A stretch of 16,317 bases of DNA from an uncultured Ruminococcus sp. (GTDB taxonomy: Bacteria > Bacillota > Clostridia > Oscillospirales > Ruminococcaceae): the NCBI GenBank assembly GCA_947175005.1, contig CAMWLD010000012.1, forward strand, positions 1-16,317, written 5' to 3'. Below, piece by piece: positions 6,395-13,671 of this stretch (position 1 is its first letter; each line of letters begins with the position of its first letter). A program made the translations under genes and the position numbers. The notes beneath the pieces were generated by a model. That model did no database searches. It saw only the letters and a program-made list of their open reading frames with translations, and had not been told where the DNA came from.

Positions 6395-7735
6395 TTAATT
6401 AAGTTTGTTTTCCAGATACTTAATGCCGTAAGTTCCCTTTTCAAATTCTCCGTCGCGGATAAGGGAAAGCTGGAAATCAATATTAGTGTCAACACCCTCA
6501 ACGATAAATTCCGATAACGCCCACTTCATTTTGGCAATAGCCTCCTGCCTTGTGGGGGCGTGAACTATAAGCTTAGCTATCATGCTGTCGTAATATGGGG
6601 GAATGGTATAGCCCTGATAAACGGAGCTGTCCACCCTTATCCCGGGGCCTCCCGGAATGTGCAGAGCGGTTATCGTTCCAGGGCAGGGACGGAAATTCTT
6701 TTCGGGATTTTCCGCATTTATCCTGCATTCTATGGAATGTCCGCGGAGGGAAATATCCTCCTGAACAAAGGGCAGCTTTTCCCCTGCCGCTATGAGTATC
6801 TGCTGCTTTACAAGGTCTATCCCCGTTACCCATTCGGTTATGGGGTGCTCCACCTGGATTCGGGTGTTCATTTCCATAAAATAGAAATGCCCGTTTTTAT
6901 CCAGCAGAAATTCAATAGTCCCCGCATTGTGGTAGCCGCAGGCCTTTGCGGCGGATACGGCGGCTCTGCCCATTTTTTCCCGCAGCTCGGGGGTCGTTGC
7001 CGTTGAGGGAGTTTCCTCCAGAACCTTTTGATTTCGCCGCTGCATGGAGCAGTCACGCTCGCCCAGATATACTGCATTCCCCTGCTTATCCGCCAGTATC
7101 TGCACCTCGATATGCTTGGGATTTTCGATAAATCTCTCCATGTATATGGAATCGTCCCCGAAAAAATTCCTTGCCTCGGCACGGGCGGCGTTAATGGCAG
7201 GCTCCAGCTCCTCGGGGGAATTAACAAGACGTATCCCCCTGCCGCCGCCCCCTGCGGAAGCCTTTATCATCACAGGGCAGCCCATAGCACGGCAAAGTAT
7301 CTTTGCCGCTTCCATATCGGGCACAGCCCCGTCCGACCCGGGAATAACGGGCACGCCCGCTTCTTTCATGGTCTCCTTTGCGGCGGCCTTGTCCCCCAGC
7401 ATTCTTATGGACTTCGGGGACGGCCCTATGAATTCAATGCCGTTATTAAGGCAAAGCTCCGCAAAATCGGCATTTTCCGAAAGAAAGCCGAAGCCGGGGT
7501 GCAGTGCGTCCGCTCCCGTCATTTTGCAGGCCTCGATAATTGCCTCTGCGTTAAGGTAGCTGTCCTTGGTGGCAGCAGGCCCTATGCAGACGGTCTCGTC
7601 GGCTATTTTGGCGTGCAGGGCGTGTTTGTCCGCTGTGGAGTGGACGGTCACTGTGTGGATACCCAGCTCCCTGCAAGCCCTTATTATTCTCACGGCTATT
7701 TCCCCGCGGTTTGCGATAAGTACTTTTTTAAACAT
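6395..7735 (-). CDS. accC: Acetyl-CoA carboxylase biotin carboxylase subunit, 446 aa
   Basis: AccC uses ATP and bicarbonate to carboxylate the biotin on AccB, the first half-reaction of malonyl-CoA synthesis. Domains run in family order: an N-terminal biotin-carboxylase fold (FKKVLIANRGEIAVRIIRA), an ATP-grasp domain with the Gly-rich loop KASAGGGGRGIRLV (about 158-171), GERDCSMQRRNQK (225-237) and the metal/bicarbonate motif EMNTRIQVEHP (288-298; Glu288, Asn290, Arg292), then the C-terminal domain. The Lys116 and Lys159 positions match the E. coli enzyme. Length is standard (about 445-450). GGGAGG lies 7 nt before the ATG. The 129-nt gap from fabZ contains an imperfect hairpin (7777-7818). 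Confidence 0.97.
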   Translation of the reverse strand: MFKKVLIANRGEIAVRIIRACRELGIHTVTVHSTADKHALHAKIADETVCIGPAATKDSYLNAEAIIEACKMTGADALHPGFGFLSENADFAELCLNNGIEFIGPSPKSIRMLGDKAAAKETMKEAGVPVIPGSDGAVPDMEAAKILCRAMGCPVMIKASAGGGGRGIRLVNSPEELEPAINAARAEARNFFGDDSIYMERFIENPKHIEVQILADKQGNAVYLGERDCSMQRRNQKVLEETPSTATTPELREKMGRAAVSAAKACGYHNAGTIEFLLDKNGHFYFMEMNTRIQVEHPITEWVTGIDLVKQQILIAAGEKLPFVQEDISLRGHSIECRINAENPEKNFRPCPGTITALHIPGGPGIRVDSSVYQGYTIPPYYDSMIAKLIVHAPTRQEAIAKMKWALSEFIVEGVDTNIDFQLSLIRDGEFEKGTYGIKYLENKLN

Positions 7736-7776
7736 TTTTTTACCTCCCGCTGATTATCTTTCCGCACCAAAGGCAC

Positions 7777-7818
7777 GCTGAAACTTAGGGGGTTACCGCT
7801 AACTTTCAAACTTTCAGC
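7777..7818 (-). other. Hairpin in the fabZ-accC spacer
   Basis: GCTGAAA (7777-7783) pairs with TTTCAGC (7812-7818). A smaller inner stem, GTTA/TAAC, lies within it. There is no U-run, so it is not a terminator. It could be an RNA-processing or stability element in the polycistronic message; this is inference. Confidence 0.35.
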
Positions 7819-7864
7819 CCTTTAAATTAATTATTAATTTATCGTGCAGTATAAATTGCGAAAG

Positions 7865-8287
7865 TTATTTGATCGCAAAGGAAATTTCCGCCGTTACAGC
7901 CTTTTCGCCGTTTACGGTGCAAATGCCCTTGCCATAGCCCACAGGGCCTTTTACCTTGATAATTTCCACCTCGATGCGAAGCCTGTCCCCGGGAACGACC
8001 TGACGGCGGAAACGAGCTTCCTTAATGCCGCCGAAAAAGCCTATCTTGCCCTTGTTTTCGGGAAGAGCCAGCATTGCGGCGCAGCCCGCCTGAGCCATCA
8101 TTTCCACCATAAGCACTCCGGGTACTACCGGATAATCGGGAAAATGTCCCTTAAACCAGAATTCATCGGGGGTCATATTCTTGTAAGCCACTACCCTTTT
8201 GCCCGGCTCAAGCTCCTCTATCTCGTCAATGAGAAGAAACGGGTCGCGGTGGGGTATAAGCTCCATAATTTCGCTTTTATTCATCAT
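7865..8287 (-). CDS. fabZ: 3-hydroxyacyl-ACP dehydratase FabZ, 140 aa
   Basis: FabZ removes water from 3-hydroxyacyl-ACP to give trans-2-enoyl-ACP, the third step of each elongation cycle. It is a single hotdog-fold protein of normal length. The catalytic pair is His48 and Glu62 in GHFPDYPVVPGVLMVEMMAQ, and the family N-terminal motif IPHRDPFLLID is at 11-21. Start is ATG 8287, with GAGG 8 nt upstream; a second ATG follows immediately (8284) and cannot be excluded. No separate FabA or FabM is present in the window, so if unsaturated fatty acids are made here the isomerase lies elsewhere or this enzyme contributes. Confidence 0.96.
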   Translation of the reverse strand: MMNKSEIMELIPHRDPFLLIDEIEELEPGKRVVAYKNMTPDEFWFKGHFPDYPVVPGVLMVEMMAQAGCAAMLALPENKGKIGFFGGIKEARFRRQVVPGDRLRIEVEIIKVKGPVGYGKGICTVNGEKAVTAEISFAIK

Positions 8288-8363
8288 AAATTTTACCTCA
8301 ATTATTTCTAAAATTTAACGTATTTAACAGGTCACTTGAAAAGAACGGGGTTTCCTGCCTCCG

Positions 8364-8879
8364 TCAGCTAAGTTCCTCATCGCAAAAGCCTTCCCAGTCG
8401 CCCTCGGCGTTTTCGTAGCTGAGAGTCACCCAGTCGTAACCGTCGGCCTTTACCTGCTCCCAGGGAATGCTCCTGCCGTCAATGAGAATGCATTCGCCGT
8501 CGCTGTTGAATTCATAGTTGTGCTTTTCCTCATCATAGGGTATCTCATAGGCGAACTGTGCCATTATCTTGCAGGGAGAAAAGGGCAGCTCGGAAACAAG
8601 GCGGGGCTTTTGCATACTGTCCGCCACAAACATATTGTCATAGCCGTGAAGAGCGTTGTCAAAGAGGGTGACCTTTTCCTTGGTTTTTACCGACTCCGCC
8701 ACAAAAAGGCTTCTGCCCGAGGGGGTGTCGGTGTAAAGACCCGTGCGGGGGTCATATTCACCGTAGGCGTACACCTTGAAAAGCTGCTCCCCCTCACTGT
8801 CCTGCAAAATAAACGAAACGGAATCACCGTGGTCGATAACGTCTGCTGTATAGCCTTCCAAATAAGATGGTATAGGCAT
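8364..8879 (-). CDS. Acidic hypothetical protein, 171 aa
   Basis: I do not recognise this protein. It is strongly acidic, with 34 Asp/Glu against 12 Lys/Arg. It is Tyr/Trp-rich near the C-terminus (YDWVTLSYENAEGDWEGF) and has no signal peptide, membrane segment or cofactor motif. The spacing of hydrophobic residues suggests a beta-sheet domain. The ATG follows AAGGGAGAG at short spacing. It lies between accB (42 nt upstream) and fabZ (76 nt downstream) in the same direction, hence inside the FAS operon. Its acidity fits a small protein that binds a basic partner, but nothing in the sequence identifies that partner. Confidence 0.75.
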   Translation of the reverse strand: MPIPSYLEGYTADVIDHGDSVSFILQDSEGEQLFKVYAYGEYDPRTGLYTDTPSGRSLFVAESVKTKEKVTLFDNALHGYDNMFVADSMQKPRLVSELPFSPCKIMAQFAYEIPYDEEKHNYEFNSDGECILIDGRSIPWEQVKADGYDWVTLSYENAEGDWEGFCDEELS

Positions 8880-8921
8880 ATTTTTCTCTCCCTTTCCTGT
8901 AATGTTCCTTAAAATTTTTCC

Positions 8922-9488
8922 TTATTCTATTACCATGATCGGCTGGTCAAATTCGACCGCCTGGCCGTCCTTGACGAATATCTTTGTAACAACTCCGTCA
9001 ATGTCGCTCTGGATCTCATTCATAAGCTTCATGGTCTCGATTATCATTATAACATCGCCCTTTTTAATGCGCTGACCTACCGTTACAAAAGGCGGCTTGC
9101 CGGGGGCGGAGGCGGCATAGTATGTGCCGACAATGGGGGCTTTGACAGTAGTTCCGGAGCCTGCTGCTGCGGGCGCTGCCTCCTGTACGGGGGCGGGTGC
9201 AGGCGCTGCCTGCGCACTTGCAGTGACGGGGGCTTCGGTCTGCGCACCTGCCGGTACTGCCCCATTCCCTCCTGCGGGCACTACGATTATCTGCGGCGCG
9301 GGAGGCGCCTGCACGGGAGGAGGCGGGGGAGGCGGATTATGAGCGGCTTTTTTGGAATTTCCCTTTATGACCAGCTTCACCCGCAGTTCCTCGTCGGTGA
9401 GCCTAAGCTCCTCCAGGTCGTTTTTCTTGATGATCGCGGCAAGCGCCGCTATATCCTCGATCTCCATATCAAAAGGCAGTGTAGCCAT
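8922..9488 (-). CDS. accB: Biotin carboxyl carrier protein of acetyl-CoA carboxylase, 188 aa
   Basis: AccB carries biotin between AccC and the AccA/AccD transferase. The biotin acceptor is Lys154 in the ETMKLMNEI motif of the C-terminal biotinyl domain (about 113-188). An N-terminal helical domain (about 1-45) precedes a roughly 60-residue Pro/Ala linker that begins with a run of seven prolines (52-58). The linker is long but of the composition usual for swinging-arm carriers. The ATG at 9488 has AAAGGA 8 nt upstream. Biotinylation needs BirA, which is not in this window. Confidence 0.96.
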   Translation of the reverse strand: MATLPFDMEIEDIAALAAIIKKNDLEELRLTDEELRVKLVIKGNSKKAAHNPPPPPPPVQAPPAPQIIVVPAGGNGAVPAGAQTEAPVTASAQAAPAPAPVQEAAPAAAGSGTTVKAPIVGTYYAASAPGKPPFVTVGQRIKKGDVIMIIETMKLMNEIQSDIDGVVTKIFVKDGQAVEFDQPIMVIE

Positions 9489-9570
9489 GTTAAATTTCCT
9501 TTCTTTATTTATTTTTATGCTAAGGTCCTATTTAAATTGTAATTCAGTGTAGCTTTGCGATTTCTTGTCT

Positions 9571-10827
9571 CTACTCGACAAACTTCTTAATGCACAAGGT
9601 CGCATTATGTCCGCCGAAGCCGAGAGAGTTGGACAAAGCGGCATTTACGGTCATATTTCTGTTGCCCTCCACGCAGTAGTCCAGGTCGCACTCGGGGTCG
9701 GGCACTTTGTAGCCCACGGTTGCGTGAACAAAATCGTCACGGCAGGAGAGGGCGGTCATGATCGCCTCAACACTGCCTGCAGCCCCCAGCAAATGTCCTG
9801 TCATGGACTTGGTGGAGTTGATAACGACCTTGCGGGCGTATTCCTCGCCAAGGGCGTTCTTTATGGCAATGGTCTCGTACTTGTCGTTAAGTCCCGTGGA
9901 AGTGCCGTGGGCGTTGATGTAGTTTATATCGGCAGGGGTCAGCCCTGCTTCCTCCATAGCCAGTTTCATGCCCATTCCTGCAGCTTCTCCCGTGGGGGAG
10001 GGGCTGGTCATGTGGTATGCGTCGCAGGTAGCGCCGTAGCCCGCTATTTCGGCGTATATCTTAGCGCCTCTTGCCTTGGCGTGGGAAAGCTCTTCTATTA
10101 TCAGCATTCCGCTGCCCTCTCCCAGCACAAAGCCGTTTCTCTCCTTGTCAAAGGGAATGGAGGCGCGGTCGGGGTCGTCCGAGCGGGTAAGGGCTTTCAT
10201 ATTGTTAAAGCCGCCCAGGTCAAATTCGCTTATGCACGCCTCTGCGCCGCCCGCAATGGCAACGTCCAGATAGCCGTCCTTTATTTTGCGGAACGCCTCG
10301 CCGATAGCGTGAGTAGAGGATGCGCAGGCGGTGGTGGTGCAGAAATTATCCCCTTTAAAGCCTGTTTTCATGGAGATAGTCCCCGCTGCCATATTGCCTA
10401 TTATCATGGGCACGTAGAATACGGAGATCCTTCCCGGTCCCTTTTCAAGATATTTTTTATGCTCCTTTGTGGTAAGGGTAAGTCCCCCGATACCTACGCC
10501 CGCAATAACTCCCGCTCTGAAGGGGTCAATGTCGGAAAAGTCGCTGCCCGAATCCTCCAAAGCGTCAAGGGCTGCGGTAAGTCCGAACTGTGTGAACCTG
10601 TCCATTCGGGCGGCTTCCTTTTTGGCTATCCGCTTTTCGGGGTCAAAGTCCTTTACAGCCCCTGCCAGCTTTACCTCGAATTCGGGACTGAAATCATTCC
10701 CGATGTCGGGCAGCTCACGCAGCAGCGAAAAGCCCTTTTTCCCTGCCTTTACCGAGCTGTAGAACTCGTCAACGGTATTTCCTATGGGGGATACTATCCC
10801 CATTCCTGTAATTACTGCTCTTCTCAT
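9571..10827 (-). CDS. fabF: 3-oxoacyl-ACP synthase II, 418 aa
   Basis: FabF condenses malonyl-ACP with an acyl-ACP, the elongating step. The Cys-His-His triad is Cys168 (TTACASSTHA), His307 (NAHGTST) and His345 (GHLLGAAGSVEA), with Lys340 in STKSMTGH. The N-terminal RRAVITGMGIVSPIG and C-terminal NSLGFGGHNAT motifs are typical, and so is the length (410-420). The triad with two His separates it from FabH. The ATG follows AAAGGA. An unusual 161-nt spacer with tandem repeats and hairpins separates it from fabG. Confidence 0.97.
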   Translation of the reverse strand: MRRAVITGMGIVSPIGNTVDEFYSSVKAGKKGFSLLRELPDIGNDFSPEFEVKLAGAVKDFDPEKRIAKKEAARMDRFTQFGLTAALDALEDSGSDFSDIDPFRAGVIAGVGIGGLTLTTKEHKKYLEKGPGRISVFYVPMIIGNMAAGTISMKTGFKGDNFCTTTACASSTHAIGEAFRKIKDGYLDVAIAGGAEACISEFDLGGFNNMKALTRSDDPDRASIPFDKERNGFVLGEGSGMLIIEELSHAKARGAKIYAEIAGYGATCDAYHMTSPSPTGEAAGMGMKLAMEEAGLTPADINYINAHGTSTGLNDKYETIAIKNALGEEYARKVVINSTKSMTGHLLGAAGSVEAIMTALSCRDDFVHATVGYKVPDPECDLDYCVEGNRNMTVNAALSNSLGFGGHNATLCIKKFVE

Positions 10828-10844
10828 TAAAATTCATTCCTTTC

Positions 10845-10923
10845 GCGGCGTTATGCCGCCATGCTAAACAAGTTTAGCTGCAACAAGTTTAGCTGCTATG
10901 TTAGACGGAGGCGGTCTGCCGCC
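10845..10923 (-). repeat. Tandem 15-bp duplication and dyads in the fabG-fabF spacer
   Basis: AACAAGTTTAGCTGC occurs twice head to tail (10867-10881, 10882-10896). The first copy completes a perfect dyad GCTAAAC-AA-GTTTAGC (10863-10878). Flanking GC hairpins are GCGGC-GTTAT-GCCGC (10845-10859) and GGCGG-TCTG-CCGCC (10910-10923). No promoter hexamers stand out. The dyad could be an operator or, in RNA, one of three stems acting as a processing or stability element. Confidence 0.6.
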
Positions 10924-10988
10924 GCTCCCGATAGCTTTGTTGATATGTTAAATTAGGCGGCTGCACAGCTCATGTACTGTGAAGCTGT

Positions 10989-11735
10989 TTACATACTGAG
11001 TCCGCCGGAAATCTCGATCACCTGTCCCGTTACATAAGAGGAATCCTCGCCCGCAAGGAACGATACCACGCTCGCTATTTCCTCAGGCTCGCCGTAGCGC
11101 TTCATGGCAATGCGGGAGAGCATAGCCGCCCGCTGCTCCTCGGTAAGCTTGTCGGTCATGGGGGTGTGGATAAAGCCCGGTGCAACGGCGTTTACGGTAA
11201 TGCTTCTGCCGCCCAGTTCCTTGGCAACGGTCTTGGTCATGCCGATTATGGCTGCTTTTGAGGCGCTGTAGTTTATCTGAGCGGGATTGCCGTAAATTCC
11301 CGAAACAGAGGCGAGGTTTATGATATGTCCGCTTTTCTGACGGATCATTACCTTGCCTACCAGCTTCATCATGTTGAACACGCTCTTTTGGTTCACGGCA
11401 ATTACCATGTCATACTGTTCCTCGGTCATCATTGAGGTGGGCACGTCTCTTGTAATGCCTGCATTATTCACCAGCACATCTATAGTGCCGAAGCGGGTCT
11501 TAACGTCCTTTACAAGCTTTTCACAGTCGGCGTGCTTGGAAACGTCCGCAGGGAATATTTCCGCCTCCACGCCCTTTTCTTTTACCTTATCCACAATGTC
11601 GTTATTTTCAAATGCGGACATATTAAGGTCGTTGAATGCGATATTGAAGCCGTCGGCTGCAAGGCGGAGTGCAATTGCTGCTCCTATGCCTCTTGCAGAG
11701 CCTGTTATGAGTGCTGTTTTTGTTGTTTGCGCCAT
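10989..11735 (-). CDS. fabG: 3-oxoacyl-ACP reductase FabG, 248 aa
   Basis: FabG reduces 3-oxoacyl-ACP to 3-hydroxyacyl-ACP with NADPH. It is a classical short-chain dehydrogenase: cofactor loop TGSARGIG (11-18), NNAG (90-93), catalytic Asn115, Ser143, Tyr156 and Lys160 (YSASK), and VAPGFIHTPMT after the active site. Length is standard. The ATG at 11735 has GGAGG 9 nt upstream. Being flanked by fabK and fabF makes FabG the secure choice among the many short-chain dehydrogenases. Confidence 0.96.
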   Translation of the reverse strand: MAQTTKTALITGSARGIGAAIALRLAADGFNIAFNDLNMSAFENNDIVDKVKEKGVEAEIFPADVSKHADCEKLVKDVKTRFGTIDVLVNNAGITRDVPTSMMTEEQYDMVIAVNQKSVFNMMKLVGKVMIRQKSGHIINLASVSGIYGNPAQINYSASKAAIIGMTKTVAKELGGRSITVNAVAPGFIHTPMTDKLTEEQRAAMLSRIAMKRYGEPEEIASVVSFLAGEDSSYVTGQVIEISGGLSM

Positions 11736-11798
11736 TTATATTTACCTCCGTTGTAATATTTTTGGGTGTATATTTTCTTTGCTGTATTTATAAGCCTA

Positions 11799-12725
11799 TC
11801 AGAATTCGCTGCCCAGCAGTTCGGAAGCCTTGCTGCAAAGCTCGTCCATAATTGCGCTTACGGGCTTTACCTCGTTTACCATGCCCGCAATAAGTCCGCA
11901 GAGCATTGAGCCTTCCTCGGTGTTGCCGTCAACTACCGCCTTTCGCAGAGAACCCACGGTCAAAGCCTCGAAATCCTCCGGGGGTGCGGCGTTTTTCTCC
12001 ATTTCCTGGAGCTTTCGGGTGTAGCGGCTTTTTATGCAGCGGCAGGGGCTGCCCGAGTAGAAGCCTGTTATGGCGTTGTCGGTGTCCTTTGCCTTTATTA
12101 CTGCGTTTTTATAGTTTTCATGTATCTGGCATTCCTCCGAAGCAAGGAAGCGTGTGCCTATCTGAACGCCCACAGCGCCAAGCATAAAGGAAGCGGCTAT
12201 CCCTCTGCCGTCGGCAATGCCTCCTGCGGCTATTACGGGAACGCTGACAGCGTCGACTACCTGGGGCACAAGGCACATGGTGGTGTTCTGCCCGATATGT
12301 CCGCCGCTTTCCGTGCCCTCCGCAATAAGTGCGTCCGCACCGAGCTTTTCAAGCCTTTTAGCAAGTCCCACCGAGGGCACTACGGGAATTACCTTTATCC
12401 CCGCCTCTTTCCAGGCTGCCATAAACGGCCCGGGGTTGCCTGCTCCCGTGGTGACAAAGTCTACCTTTTCGTCGATAACAAGCTGTGCAAGGTCCGTGGC
12501 ATTGGGGGACATGAGCATTACATTCACGCCGAAGGGCTTGTCTGTAAGCTCCTTGCACTTTCTGATCTGGTCGCGCAGATAGTCGATAGGGGCAGAACCG
12601 CCTGCGATTATCCCTGCGCCGCCCGCATTGGAAACCGCCGAAGCAAGCTTGCTTTCGGCTATCCATGCCATTCCACCCTGGAGTACGGGGTGGGTGATGT
12701 TTAAAAGTTCGCATATTTTGTTCAT
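11799..12725 (-). CDS. fabK: Enoyl-ACP reductase II (FMN-dependent), 308 aa
   Basis: FabK performs the last reduction of each cycle, trans-2-enoyl-ACP to acyl-ACP, as a TIM-barrel flavoprotein of the nitronate-monooxygenase-like family. Visible motifs are THPVLQGGMAWIA (11-23), NAGGAGIIAGG (33-43), the active-site ESGGHIG with His143, and the phosphate-binding AAGGIADGRGIAA (166-178) with VQIGTRFLASEE (187-198). The start at 12725 is chosen over an upstream in-frame ATG (12764) because AAAGGAG lies 10 nt before it. The sequence ATGCAATGA at this start also encodes a two-codon frame (ATG CAA TGA) whose stop overlaps the start codon. No FabI is present, so this is probably the main enoyl reductase and would be expected to be insensitive to triclosan-type FabI inhibitors. 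Confidence 0.95.
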   Translation of the reverse strand: MNKICELLNITHPVLQGGMAWIAESKLASAVSNAGGAGIIAGGSAPIDYLRDQIRKCKELTDKPFGVNVMLMSPNATDLAQLVIDEKVDFVTTGAGNPGPFMAAWKEAGIKVIPVVPSVGLAKRLEKLGADALIAEGTESGGHIGQNTTMCLVPQVVDAVSVPVIAAGGIADGRGIAASFMLGAVGVQIGTRFLASEECQIHENYKNAVIKAKDTDNAITGFYSGSPCRCIKSRYTRKLQEMEKNAAPPEDFEALTVGSLRKAVVDGNTEEGSMLCGLIAGMVNEVKPVSAIMDELCSKASELLGSEF

Positions 12726-12767
12726 TGCATTTGTTCTCCTTTGTAATAATTTATGGTGATTCAAAAT

Positions 12768-13598
12768 TTAACTTTCTTCCACGTCGGGGTCAATGAAAAT
12801 CACCGTTACCGAGCAAAGGCTGCCGTCCTCGGAATATCCCCAGTAAACGGGGTAAACGCCGTCTCCCCAGCCCGTGGCGAACATGGGGATATGCATATCC
12901 GTATCGGGAACGGTAAGATCGATAAAATCGCCGCCCTCTCTTTGGTGGTCGGGGTCTGCCTTGTAGGACTGCTCAAAAAGCTCCGACAGATAGCCGTCAT
13001 AGATGTTATCGTCATTTTCCTTTTCCCATTTGCTGGCAAATTCGGAATATGCCGATAAAGCCGACATATCGGCAATTGCCGCAAGTCCTGCATCAACGGG
13101 GAATCCAAAATATTCGCCCTCTTTTAGGTTTGCTACCTCTTCGGGGTCCTCCGTGCCGTTAAGCGCCATGGCGAAGCTTACGGGAGGCTTATCGGCAAAG
13201 GGCACGGTGACTGCGGCAATACGTTTACTGCTGTCAAAATCGGCAATGCACGCCTTTACATCATACTCGCCTGCGGGGACACTTTCGGTATATGGTCTCA
13301 CGTCCTCCACACCAAAGAAAAACAGAGGATCCAACACCGCCAGCTTTCCCCCTTTTACGGTAAGTTTTGAAAAGGTGATTATTTCCGAGTTCCATATCCT
13401 TTGTTCGGAAAATAGTTTATCGTATTTTTCCTTGTTCATAGCGTTTCTCCTTGTTTGTACTGTTGTTTCCGCTTCTTCCTTGACAGCGGCTGAAATTTGA
13501 GCCGATTCGGTTTCAACAGTGCCGTTTTCGGAACAGGCTGTAAATCCAAATCCAAGCATTATTACCGAAAATAACAGTAAGAATTTGTAAATTTTCAC
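12768..13598 (-). CDS. DUF4241-like protein, putative lipoprotein, 276 aa
   Basis: The C-terminal part resembles DUF4241: a GGKLAVLDPLFFF-like strand, VPAGEYDVKA, DSSKRIAAVTV, FGFPVDAGLAAIAD and the closing ATGWGDGVYPVYWGYSEDG. Function is unknown. Two starts are plausible. GTG 13598, with AGAGGGG 5-6 nt upstream, gives a signal peptide (VKIYKFLLLFSVIMLGFGFTAC) ending at lipobox FTAC, so Cys22 would be lipidated and the protein surface-anchored. ATG 13439, with a perfect AAGGAG 7 nt upstream, gives a 223-residue cytoplasmic protein holding just the domain. An in-frame ATG at 13682 is rejected because its extension is only translated heptamer repeat ([12 protein letters not shown]). The gene lies between fabH and fabK, same direction. 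Confidence 0.75.
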   Translation of the reverse strand: MKIYKFLLLFSVIMLGFGFTACSENGTVETESAQISAAVKEEAETTVQTRRNAMNKEKYDKLFSEQRIWNSEIITFSKLTVKGGKLAVLDPLFFFGVEDVRPYTESVPAGEYDVKACIADFDSSKRIAAVTVPFADKPPVSFAMALNGTEDPEEVANLKEGEYFGFPVDAGLAAIADMSALSAYSEFASKWEKENDDNIYDGYLSELFEQSYKADPDHQREGGDFIDLTVPDTDMHIPMFATGWGDGVYPVYWGYSEDGSLCSVTVIFIDPDVEES

Positions 13599-13633
13599 AA
13601 AAGCCCCTCTTAATTTTTTGCCAGATTTATTTC

Positions 13634-13661
13634 TTGCCTCCTGCTTCTTGCCTCTTGCCTC
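13634..13661 (+). repeat. Tandem heptamer repeat between fabH and the DUF4241-like gene
   Basis: Four plus-strand units: TTGCCTC, CTGCTTC, TTGCCTC, TTGCCTC. This is the inverted counterpart of the array at 5617-5644, with the variant unit in the second position. It lies 10 nt after the fabH stop (minus-strand sense) and 35 nt before the GTG start of the next gene. Confidence 0.85.
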
Positions 13662-13671
13662 TAACTGTGCT

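Noticed and set aside
7028..7753. A 241-codon plus-strand frame opposite accC
   Set aside because: Antisense shadow of a fully conserved biotin carboxylase, with no ribosome site or motif.
9565..10830. A 421-codon open frame on the plus strand, exactly opposite fabF
   Set aside because: It mirrors fabF almost end to end, its translation has no recognisable family and is low-quality Gly/Cys/His-rich sequence, and it has no ribosome site. It is an antisense shadow of fabF codon use.
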